Part shown: positions 22,207-29,494 of the stretch, piece after piece | Layout: the number at the start of each line of letters is the position of its first letter | Position numbering within the stretch: position 1 is the stretch's first letter | IMG/VR virus record: IMGVR_UViG_3300031576_000236 | Coordinates: 1 to 29,494 of that record | Strand: one strand, 5' to 3' | From: a virus | Length of the DNA: 29,494 bases | Notes under the pieces: model-generated | The model's input: the letters and a program-made list of their open reading frames with translations, nothing else | Database searches by the model: none | Told to the model about the DNA's origin: nothing | Program-made: the position numbers and the translations under genes

Positions 22207-23943
22207 ATGCCCGCCGTTGCGCGCGAACTCTTCCTGACCTACGGATCGCTCGAGGTGGCATCCGTCGCGGTCGGAGGCGTCTACACGCTCAAGGCCACGC
22301 CAACCCAGCCGTCCGGCTGGATCGTGATCGGCGCGGTCATTCACATCTACGGCTCGGCGATCGGTGCGAATAATGGCGTCTTCACGGTGACCGGCGTTGC
22401 GGGGCTCGTCATCACGACGTCGAACGCTGCGAGCGTCGTCGAGGGAGTGAGCGCCGCGCGCATCGGGTTCCCCGTGGCCGGCGTCACGGACCGCATCCTC
22501 GACTCTATCGTCGGATTTACTGGCAGCTCGGAACGGGCGGTGCTCGACTTCTCATTTTCGATCCACAAGACGACAGAGGCTGCTTTCGCGACCGAGGTGC
22601 GGCTTGTCGAAAACGCCTTCGCCGTGCCGTACCAGCGGTTCGTGCTCACCCAAGGCGCAGGCACGCTCGCGTCGTACGACCCGCTCGACACCGTCAATAC
22701 CGGGTTCAACACGAAGGCCACGGTCACGAAGCGCGAGGACATCGAGGTCAACACCGGCCGGTCGCGGCGGTTCTTCGTCTCGATCGAGATCGGGCTGCCT
22801 GCGGGCTTCTTCGCCTTGGCCGGCATCCGCAATCATCGCGCCGACGTGAGCTTCACGCCGAACGACCGGAAGACGATCACGCTGACCGGCGAATGCACGG
22901 CATTGACGACAGAAGGATCTGCGCGGGCGCAGTACGCCGTCGCGATCGCGCTCCTGCAGACGACGATCATCGCGCAGATCACGGGCGTCTACGAGAAGAT
23001 CGACGAGTCGGTCGAGCAGGACGAGACGGACAAGGTCGTGACGTTCCGTCGCGTGCTCCAGCAGGTGCGCTCGCCCCAGTCGGGAGCCGGCGCTCCGGAC
23101 GATCCAGAAGTGCAGGCCGTCGAAGTCGTCATCTCCGGCCGTAAGCCGGCACCAGGAGACACGCCGACCGCGCGGCGGCTGCGCGAGATTCAGGTACGGT
23201 ACACCGCATGGGTTGACGACGGAATCGAGCCGAGCACGAAGTACACCTCTTCCGTTCGCAATTGGATCATCACCCGTGCGCTGCAGCGCTTCGGATCGGC
23301 GGCCGGCGCTCTCGTCGACGAGACAGTCGAAACCGACGAGCAGGACAACCGCCTGATCGTGAATCTCACGCTGCTCGCGCAGATCGACGCCACCGCGCGG
23401 ATCCAGTTCACCGAAACGCTCACGCGCCGGACCGAGACGGGCGAGGCGCTGATCCCAGCATGGACGGGCGATCCCGACAGCTATTACCGCTTCCAGGGGC
23501 CGCGCGTCCGCTTGCGCACGCAAGTCAGCGTCGAGCGCGTGCTCGTGAGTGCCGGATCTGGCGGTGGGGCACCGGGCGGCTCTGTCGGCGGTTTCTTCAC
23601 CTTCAGCGGCGGGCAGACGTTCGGAGGCAGTCAGAGCGCGAAAGCGCTGGCGGCGTCGTTCGGAATCCCACAGTCGAGCGCGCCCGGCGCAGCGTTCGAA
23701 GATCCTGCAGGCGGAGCTGCGGGCGGCGGCGGCGGCGGCGGGGCAGGGCTTGTCCACGTCCTGCTGTCAGAAGAGACGGAAGAGACGCCTATCCGTCTCG
23801 GGTCTCCATCGCACAACCTTGACGTCATCGACCGGAAGACGACGCGCGTGTGGCAGCTGATCAAGCCGATCGCTGGTGGCGGCGGAGGTCCGACCGTCGC
23901 GACAGGACCGACCGGAGGCTTCCGCACCGGCGGCGGAGCGTAG
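22207..23943 (+). CDS. Large tail protein with two tandem beta domains
   Basis: This protein of 578 residues starts at ATG 22207, three bases after the previous stop. It is beta-rich up to residue 440 and appears to contain a duplicated unit: RADVSFTPNDRKTITLTGECTAL with ARAQYAVAIALLQ, and again LREIQVRYTAWVDDGIEPSTKYTSSVRNWIITRAL. Such strands and hairpins are found in baseplate or distal tail proteins. The last 120 residues are Gly/Ser/Pro-rich, including a run of Gly encoded by GGC repeats (about 23719-23741). The duplicated units are only seen by eye. It probably forms part of the tail tip. Confidence 0.55.
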   Translation: MPAVARELFLTYGSLEVASVAVGGVYTLKATPTQPSGWIVIGAVIHIYGSAIGANNGVFTVTGVAGLVITTSNAASVVEGVSAARIGFPVAGVTDRILDSIVGFTGSSERAVLDFSFSIHKTTEAAFATEVRLVENAFAVPYQRFVLTQGAGTLASYDPLDTVNTGFNTKATVTKREDIEVNTGRSRRFFVSIEIGLPAGFFALAGIRNHRADVSFTPNDRKTITLTGECTALTTEGSARAQYAVAIALLQTTIIAQITGVYEKIDESVEQDETDKVVTFRRVLQQVRSPQSGAGAPDDPEVQAVEVVISGRKPAPGDTPTARRLREIQVRYTAWVDDGIEPSTKYTSSVRNWIITRALQRFGSAAGALVDETVETDEQDNRLIVNLTLLAQIDATARIQFTETLTRRTETGEALIPAWTGDPDSYYRFQGPRVRLRTQVSVERVLVSAGSGGGAPGGSVGGFFTFSGGQTFGGSQSAKALAASFGIPQSSAPGAAFEDPAGGAAGGGGGGGAGLVHVLLSEETEETPIRLGSPSHNLDVIDRKTTRVWQLIKPIAGGGGGPTVATGPTGGFRTGGGA

Positions 23944-23946
23944 CGC

Positions 23947-26217
23947 ATGGCCCGCAGTCCGACGTTCGTTCTGCTCGGCTCCGGATCTTCCGCTCCGATC
24001 CTCTCGACCGGCGAGCAGGGTTGGCAGCTGACGCGCGGGGTTAAGCCGTTCATGGCCGCGTTCGACATCCCGCGTTTCGCGCTCGCGGGCTTCCTCTCGA
24101 AGAGCGGGCCAGCCAATCCGCTCACCCTGCGTATGGTCGGCTCGGATGCGAAGCCGAAGGACTTCAGCCTCGTCTACCTCGTGAAGAACGAGGCCGCGCA
24201 GAATCCGCACATGGCGCGCATCGTACTCGCTGACCGGCGGTTCTGGTGGCCGTACATCCTCGTCACGAAGCGCTATAACATGAGGCGGCGCGTCGGCAGC
24301 AAACGCCGCGGCGAGTTCCAGGACGAGCTGCAGCAGGACGTGGTCCCTGAAATCCAGTACGCCGCGTACTCGCTCGACGGCGGCAAACGATGGACCGCCC
24401 GCAGGATCATCGAGGACGTCTTTACGGGCTCGGACGGCCTCATGATCCCGAAGGCGCAGTTCTCGATCGACGCGAGCGTTACGACGCTCGACGGCCTGCC
24501 GATCGACACGCTGCCGCTCAACGACGAAGGGCACATGGCCGCCGCGCGAGCGCTCGCCGCGATCCCAGGCACGGACGTCACCGTCGACGAGAACGGCGCC
24601 GTGCGCATCTACAGCGTCCTCACGACATCGGAAGCTCAGACGACCGGCACGGGCAGCATGTCCGAACATGGTTCACTCGGGCCGGAGATTATCGGCGGCG
24701 GTCACGTCGAGTTCGTGTCCAACGACGGAGCGCGCCCAAAGTTCGTCGAGGTCTTCTTCGGCATGGAGGTCGAACTACGATGCGACTTCCTCCTGACGGT
24801 CGCCGCTGGAGCGACAGTCGTCGCGGGCGACACGCCGCTCCTGATGGACAACGTCGCGCCCATGCCGGACTTTGATCTCATGGTCGCAGGAAAGCGCCAA
24901 TATTTCGGCACGTACCTGCCGATCTCGCAGCTGCTCACGGCGTGGACGACGCAACTTCCGGCTGGCGCGCTCATCACGAACCTGACGACGGATATCGTCA
25001 ACAAGGCGATGGTGCCCGGCGTCAACTTCTTCGCCGCGCTCGACCTTATGGGACAGCTCGACGCGGACAATGCGCGGGCGCTGTGGAGCGCGCGGATCGC
25101 AGCCCTGCGCCAGCATTTCCGGCAGACATTCCGGCTCTCCGAAATCTGGCGGGACAATATTCTCACGCTCAAGGACTACCTCGTCGCCACGATCGATATC
25201 GCGAGCGGCCAGCGAGCACCTGCGCGGGCCTTCGCCGATCACTCGTACATCCCGTCCAGGAAAGCGCTGATCAAAAAGGGCAGGCGCAATGAGGACCTCC
25301 ACTTCGCCGTGAACGTGAGCGGCTATCCAGGCGACAAGGTCGAGTTCGGAAACACCCAGCCGTCGCCCGCGCACGTCAAGATCCTCGACTCCGACCAGGG
25401 CATCGTGCGCATCGAGTATCTCGTTGATCCGTTCGGCTACAAGGAGATGGTCTTGCCGGCGAAGATCCTTGGCGATATGTCGGTGCCGATTCATAGCTTC
25501 AGGAAGTCAGACGCCGACCATCCGATCGCGATGAACGCCGTCTCCGTCAAAGGCCATCGCGTGCCGCGACTCGATCCGAACCAGAGATCGGCCGTTCTTC
25601 TGACCGCAGTTCCCGCATCGCCAAATTCAAAGGCGCAGTATTACCGGATCGTGGTCACGCCCGAGGACATGCAGGGAATACTTCCGGACGGTCTCGTGAG
25701 ACAGCTCGCAAACGCGAAGGGGCCAACGCGTCAGGTCTTCGTCGGCCCCGGCATCGAGACTGCCCGTATTCGGTGGCAGGAGAAGGCGCGCTCGCTGCTC
25801 TCGAGCATCTTCGGCGTCGGCGGCCGACTCGAAGACAAGTTGAACGTCGATGCGAACGGTCTGCCGACCGACAAGCCGCAGACGCCGCGCGATCTGCTGA
25901 AGCCGCATTGCGTGAACGATTCCGACCAAGACGACATCGGGGATCTCAACGCCGCGTCGCTGCCTGCGATCGCGAAAGCCGTGGCCGCTTCCATCTGGGC
26001 GCAGACGCATGGTAGAGTTCAAGGCTCCATGACGGGATCGATGCGCGACGCGCGACTTCACGGGTCGATCGAGTCGTTGCGTTACTACGTCGATCCGACC
26101 GGCGCGACCTTGGTGCAGGCGAATCTTCCGGCCGACATCTCGGCGCTCGACTTCAACGCCTTCCTGCCGGCGTCCACGCGAAACGTCATCTTCAAGATTC
26201 CGCCGGGGGCCGTGTGA
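23947..26217 (+). CDS. Large tail-tip/baseplate protein
   Basis: This 756-residue protein begins at ATG 23947. Many beta strands run through the first half (FVLLGSGSSAPILSTGEQGWQ, LRMVGSDAKPKDFSLVYLV, VEVFFGMEVELRCDFLLTV), with a helical segment near 380-420 (DADNARALWSARIAALRQHF). A later part (LHFAVNVSGYPGDKVEFGNTQPS and PAHVKILDSDQGIVRIEYLVDPFG) resembles late-control/baseplate hub proteins of long-tailed phages, and comes before a region rich in GPTRQVFVGPG. The place after the tape-measure candidate agrees with a hub. No catalytic motif was recognised. The end overlaps the next gene as GTGA. Confidence 0.55.
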   Translation: MARSPTFVLLGSGSSAPILSTGEQGWQLTRGVKPFMAAFDIPRFALAGFLSKSGPANPLTLRMVGSDAKPKDFSLVYLVKNEAAQNPHMARIVLADRRFWWPYILVTKRYNMRRRVGSKRRGEFQDELQQDVVPEIQYAAYSLDGGKRWTARRIIEDVFTGSDGLMIPKAQFSIDASVTTLDGLPIDTLPLNDEGHMAAARALAAIPGTDVTVDENGAVRIYSVLTTSEAQTTGTGSMSEHGSLGPEIIGGGHVEFVSNDGARPKFVEVFFGMEVELRCDFLLTVAAGATVVAGDTPLLMDNVAPMPDFDLMVAGKRQYFGTYLPISQLLTAWTTQLPAGALITNLTTDIVNKAMVPGVNFFAALDLMGQLDADNARALWSARIAALRQHFRQTFRLSEIWRDNILTLKDYLVATIDIASGQRAPARAFADHSYIPSRKALIKKGRRNEDLHFAVNVSGYPGDKVEFGNTQPSPAHVKILDSDQGIVRIEYLVDPFGYKEMVLPAKILGDMSVPIHSFRKSDADHPIAMNAVSVKGHRVPRLDPNQRSAVLLTAVPASPNSKAQYYRIVVTPEDMQGILPDGLVRQLANAKGPTRQVFVGPGIETARIRWQEKARSLLSSIFGVGGRLEDKLNVDANGLPTDKPQTPRDLLKPHCVNDSDQDDIGDLNAASLPAIAKAVAASIWAQTHGRVQGSMTGSMRDARLHGSIESLRYYVDPTGATLVQANLPADISALDFNAFLPASTRNVIFKIPPGAV

Positions 26218-29120
26218 CGGACATCGTCGACATTTTCGCGCTGGGAATCCTGCCGCTCCAGCAGCATCGCTGGGACAAGGAGGATCTCGATCTCGATGAG
26301 CGGCACGTCCTGCAGGCGGTTCGCATCAAGGAACGCGATCTCACGGTCGAGAAGCTCGCGCACCATCAACCGATCGACGAGACGGGAGGCGACATCATCG
26401 GCAGCTTTGTCTGGTTGCCGGCGATCGAGGGCGCTCCGCCTCCGTACGGGCCAGCCATGCTCACGCGCTTCACATCTGCGTGGTCGATGGGCGGGTTCCC
26501 GAGCATCGTCTCGCGCAGGATCAGAAACCGCCTGAATCACGCGGAGGGCAATCTTCACGGCGGGGGAGGGCGCGGGGGAGGCGGAAGCGGCAACGAGTTC
26601 GCCCACGGGACTCCAGGGGCCACCTTCACGGATCCTGTCACCGGCGGCACGTTCGGCGCCACTACGGGAGGGATTCCGGGGGCGACCTTCACGGATCCGA
26701 CACCGCCGACCGGCGGCATGGGCGGAGGCGGGGCGCCGGATAAGGGCGGAGGCGGCACGCCGGTCGAAACAGCCAGCCCAGGCAGCACATCCTCACCTCC
26801 GTCGGTCCTGCCGATCTTCGACGGCTCGTACGTGCCGGACTCGCGCTTCGCAACCGAGATCCCGTTCGTGCCAGGCGATGACCGCTGCTATCCGAAGCTG
26901 GCCGGCGGCGCGATCGGCATGATCGTGCCGGCCACGCGCGAAGACTTCCAAGTGCCGCTCTGGATGCACTGCGATCCGCGATTGATTGCGGTCCATGCGG
27001 ACGGCGACTGGAAGATCGGGTCGATCATCGCGGATCTCAACTCGAAAGATGAAATCGATCCAGAGCGGTGCGCGCGGCTGCAGACGATCTTCCGCGTCAT
27101 CAAAGATCCGTCGAGCTGCGCGAACTTTCACAACGAGAACTCAATCGCGTGGAACATCACGGAGACGGGAAGGAAGGACGGACACGGCGGCATCGTGACC
27201 GACAAGCCGTTCGGCGAAGGCGCCGCCCCGAAGAAGCCGCCCAAAGAAGCGCCTCCCGTTCCGACGAAGAGCGGCGGTGCCGGATCTGCTGGAGCCGGCC
27301 TCGGATCGAGTACGCCCGGAGCCGCGGCACCGGCCCCAGGTGTGCAGGCATTCGGGCATCGTCACAACACGAAGACTGGTGTGCATGGCGAACAGGCCGC
27401 TCCGCTCGGCGGTCCGGGAACAGACGGAGCGGGCGAGACGATGGCCGAGAGCGATCGCGTCCACGCGATGATGAGTCAGCATCAGAGCGGGCCGTTCGTG
27501 ACTGGCGCGACGGACGATCAGCACAAACAAGGTGTAGATGCCGACGGGAATCCGATCAATCCCGGTCATCTGTCGACCAACTCTCTTTTCTGGCGTTCGA
27601 AGGAATTCGACGCTCCGCTTCTCTTCGAAGGCAAATTCGATTCGCCGGTCTTGCCTCCTCCTCCAGTGTTCCGCGCCGGGATCTACTGCACGCATGTCAG
27701 TCTCGAACTTTCCAATCTGTCGCACGCGACATGCAAGGGCGCGCACAAAGGCATGTGGAAATGGCGCAGCCAGCTCAATGACTACATGGTTTACGACGGC
27801 GAGCCTCCGCCTTCCGACGGTGTTCCTCCGCCGAAGGAACCGCCGGGCGTACCGACAGGCGGCGGCATACCGGGCGGAGGAGAATCTGGCGGCGGCACGT
27901 TCAGCAACGCCGGAGACTCAGGACCGATCCCAGGCTTTCCGCAAGGTCCTGGAAATCCGTTCGACCAGCCGAATCCGTTCGGTGATGGCGGGACCGCAGG
28001 AGAACCCGGCGGAGTTCCGCTGCCGCCTCAAGCTCTGCTCGCGCCTCTACCTCCGCCCCCCGTCCAAGGTCCGGTGATTCCGACCGATCCGGAAGAAACG
28101 AGTCTGCCGATCATCGCTTCGACGATGGAGCGGGCGTATCCGGCTCTCCTCGGGCGCCCGCAGTACATCGGCGAGAGATTCCTCGGATCGCAGTGGCACG
28201 ATCTGCGGCACTGGAGCGCACCGACCGAGAAGACAATCCGCATCCTCGACCACTTCACGCCGATCTCGTACCGCCTCGAGGCGTTCGCGAAACAGCGCGA
28301 CGACAGTTTCGTCTACACCGATCCGCCCGGGAACGCACGATACGTCGGAGGCACCGCAGACGGCGGCGGCTGCATCTTCCCCGCCGAACTCCAGATGGCC
28401 GACATCATCAACGGCGTGCTCGTCACGCCTGACGACATCGTGCCGTCGCTGACTGAACTCGGCGTCCTCGTCGGAAGCTACTTCGCGACCGGCACGCCCT
28501 CGACCCGCTTCGGGCAGATGATCAATGCGCATCGCTGGGGACGTGTCGGCGTGAATACGGTCGTGGAATCGGTCGACTCGGCGGCGGCCGTCGTCGCGAT
28601 CTCCCGTTGGACATCAGGCGCAGACTATCAATTCGAGACGCAACTCGGCCAGGGCGGCGCATATGCGAGCATGATCGGATCGCTCTTCGAAAATCTAACT
28701 ACCGTTGGAACGGACGCGAATCTGCTCGTCAAGACGCTTCAGACACGTACGCTTCCGGCGAACTCGCTCAACAACGTCGGGAAAGGTCTGCGCGTTCGGG
28801 CGTGGGGCACATTCGCGGCAGAAGGCAGCGCGAAAAACTTGCATCTGCTTTTCGACGCTGTAGTTCTCGCGACGAACGACATCGTCACCAATCCGAACGG
28901 TCTCAGCTGGGAACTCGAAGGGGTCATCGAAGCCACCGGCGCCGCTTCACAGACCGCAACCTTCCGTGGTAACGTGGGAGCGGTGAAGCAGGGCACGAAG
29001 GTCCAGTCTCTGGCTGGAGCGTTCGGATCGCCACACACCGTCAGCGTCACGGGGCAGAACAGCATTCCGGTTGCGAACGGCGTCGTCTGCAATGGCATGT
29101 TGATCGAGGCTATGACTTAG
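26214..29120 (+). CDS. Very large tail fibre-like protein with Gly/Pro-rich linkers
   Basis: This protein of 968 residues starts at GTG 26214 in a GTGA overlap. Folded pieces alternate with low-complexity stretches: a Gly-rich linker near 115-185 with PGATFTDP at 134-141 and 155-162, an acidic/basic domain (about 205-320), a second Gly/Pro/Ala-rich linker with many His afterwards (about 340-430), a folded part, a third Pro/Gly linker (about 525-620), and a C-terminal beta-sandwich of about 130 residues starting near TLPANSLNNVGKGLRVRAWGTFA. The last domain is typical of phage fibre ends, which bind the host surface. The linkers would make it flexible. Confidence 0.65.
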   Translation: MTDIVDIFALGILPLQQHRWDKEDLDLDERHVLQAVRIKERDLTVEKLAHHQPIDETGGDIIGSFVWLPAIEGAPPPYGPAMLTRFTSAWSMGGFPSIVSRRIRNRLNHAEGNLHGGGGRGGGGSGNEFAHGTPGATFTDPVTGGTFGATTGGIPGATFTDPTPPTGGMGGGGAPDKGGGGTPVETASPGSTSSPPSVLPIFDGSYVPDSRFATEIPFVPGDDRCYPKLAGGAIGMIVPATREDFQVPLWMHCDPRLIAVHADGDWKIGSIIADLNSKDEIDPERCARLQTIFRVIKDPSSCANFHNENSIAWNITETGRKDGHGGIVTDKPFGEGAAPKKPPKEAPPVPTKSGGAGSAGAGLGSSTPGAAAPAPGVQAFGHRHNTKTGVHGEQAAPLGGPGTDGAGETMAESDRVHAMMSQHQSGPFVTGATDDQHKQGVDADGNPINPGHLSTNSLFWRSKEFDAPLLFEGKFDSPVLPPPPVFRAGIYCTHVSLELSNLSHATCKGAHKGMWKWRSQLNDYMVYDGEPPPSDGVPPPKEPPGVPTGGGIPGGGESGGGTFSNAGDSGPIPGFPQGPGNPFDQPNPFGDGGTAGEPGGVPLPPQALLAPLPPPPVQGPVIPTDPEETSLPIIASTMERAYPALLGRPQYIGERFLGSQWHDLRHWSAPTEKTIRILDHFTPISYRLEAFAKQRDDSFVYTDPPGNARYVGGTADGGGCIFPAELQMADIINGVLVTPDDIVPSLTELGVLVGSYFATGTPSTRFGQMINAHRWGRVGVNTVVESVDSAAAVVAISRWTSGADYQFETQLGQGGAYASMIGSLFENLTTVGTDANLLVKTLQTRTLPANSLNNVGKGLRVRAWGTFAAEGSAKNLHLLFDAVVLATNDIVTNPNGLSWELEGVIEATGAASQTATFRGNVGAVKQGTKVQSLAGAFGSPHTVSVTGQNSIPVANGVVCNGMLIEAMT

Positions 29121-29141
29121 AGGAATCTTGAAGGAGGAATC

Positions 29142-29408
29142 ATGTCGAAAGAGAATCCGATCCTTTCCGCGGCGAAAGACGCCGCAAACGCTCCGACTCT
29201 GACGGAGCTCGAAGTCGAATTCAACCGTCGCAAGAACATCGAAGAAAGAGTGCGACTCGCAGCGGCGCAGAAGGAGATTCTGGCCGTTTGCGAAAAACAT
29301 GGCCTCGTTCTCGGAGCGCGTGCCATGCTTACGCCCGACGGACGCATCGCGACAGAAGTCATGCTGGCGCCCGCACCGAGAACGAACGGACAGGTGAACG
29401 GCGCGTAG
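29142..29408 (+). CDS. Small helical hypothetical protein after the fibre-like gene
   Basis: The 88-residue product has a strong ribosome site, GAAGGAGGAA, before ATG 29142. It consists of two helices (TLTELEVEFNRRKNIEERVRLAAAQKEILAVCEKH) and a strand pair (VLGARAMLTPDGRIATEVMLAPA). No family is recognised. Its TAG is directly followed by the next ATG. Small proteins here are often chaperones or parts of fibres. Confidence 0.6.
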   Translation: MSKENPILSAAKDAANAPTLTELEVEFNRRKNIEERVRLAAAQKEILAVCEKHGLVLGARAMLTPDGRIATEVMLAPAPRTNGQVNGA

Positions 29409-29494
29409 ATGTCCGTCATCACAGCGCACGCCGGGACCGACACAAGCACGCAGAAGGCGTGGCGGTTCTTCATCGTCGACACCGCTGTCGAACT
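29409..29494 (+). CDS. Start of a further phage gene, cut by the window end
   Basis: ATG 29409 follows the preceding TAG with no gap. The frame stays open to the window end and encodes 28 residues, beginning MSVITAHAGTDTSTQKAWR and continuing with FFIVDTAVE. Because only the start is visible, no function is given. The zero-gap junction suggests it is coupled to the previous gene. Confidence 0.5.
   Translation, partial: MSVITAHAGTDTSTQKAWRFFIVDTAVE

Noticed and set aside
1-29494. A diversity-generating retroelement, CRISPR array or tRNA gene.
   Set aside because: No reverse transcriptase motif, no template/variable repeat pair, no regularly spaced repeats and no cloverleaf were recognised by eye.

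Overview
This window looks like a stretch of a tailed double-stranded DNA phage (or prophage) genome from a GC-rich bacterial host. Nearly every gene is on the + strand, and genes are packed end to end with 4-base ATGA or GTGA overlaps or zero-gap TAGATG junctions. Codons are mostly G/C-ending. Nothing in the sequence names the host. No integrase, transposase, repressor, lysis gene, tRNA or CRISPR array is visible. The window begins inside one gene and ends inside another. No stretch over 300 bases lacks a gene; the longest gaps are about 139 bases (528-666) and 102 bases (12527-12628).

Layout. (1) 1-4705 is a DNA metabolism module: the end of a possible DUF5131-like gene, a small winged-helix-like protein, a replication-initiator-like protein with an internal repeat cluster that resembles an origin, a DnaC-like helicase loader, a small zinc-binding protein, a charged helical protein, a RuvC-type resolvase, a 23-residue coupled ORF, and a ParB-domain/DNA methyltransferase fusion. 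The initiator-then-loader order recalls lambda O/P. (2) 4702-6694 encodes the small and large terminase subunits, followed by two small genes. (3) 7244-16396 is the head module, with a Mu-like flavour: portal (DUF935/Mu gp29-like), an inserted fibre-like repeat protein and two accessory beta proteins, a Trp-repeat miniprotein, an SPP1 gp7/Mu gpF-like morphogenesis protein, a ribbon-helix-helix-like miniprotein, a protease-scaffold fusion, a decoration-like protein and a Mu gpT-like major capsid protein. (4) A stem-loop and then a strong intrinsic terminator lie between the capsid genes and the next block. (5) 16470-29494 is the connector and tail module, interrupted by an antisense HNH homing endonuclease gene at 18117-18596. 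It holds a connector-like protein, a Mu gpG-like morphogenesis protein, tail completion proteins, a short tape-measure candidate and three large tail-tip/fibre proteins.

How the genes fit together. The initiator and loader probably start replication at or near the repeats in the initiator gene. RuvC would resolve branched replication products before packaging, and the methyltransferase would modify phage DNA. The terminase packages DNA through the portal into a head built by the protease-scaffold and capsid proteins, and the tail genes complete the virion. The phage is mosaic: it has Mu-type head proteins but no Mu transposition genes here and a lambda-type replication block.

The most interesting signals are the origin-like repeats in the initiator gene (1019-1144), the WWxAx pentapeptide-repeat miniprotein (11087-11299), the fibre-like gene of different base composition inside the head block (9170-10180), the terminator with a ribosome-binding site right behind it (16415-16470), and repeated zero-gap TAGATG gene junctions. 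Function calls come from reading motifs by eye; no database search was possible.
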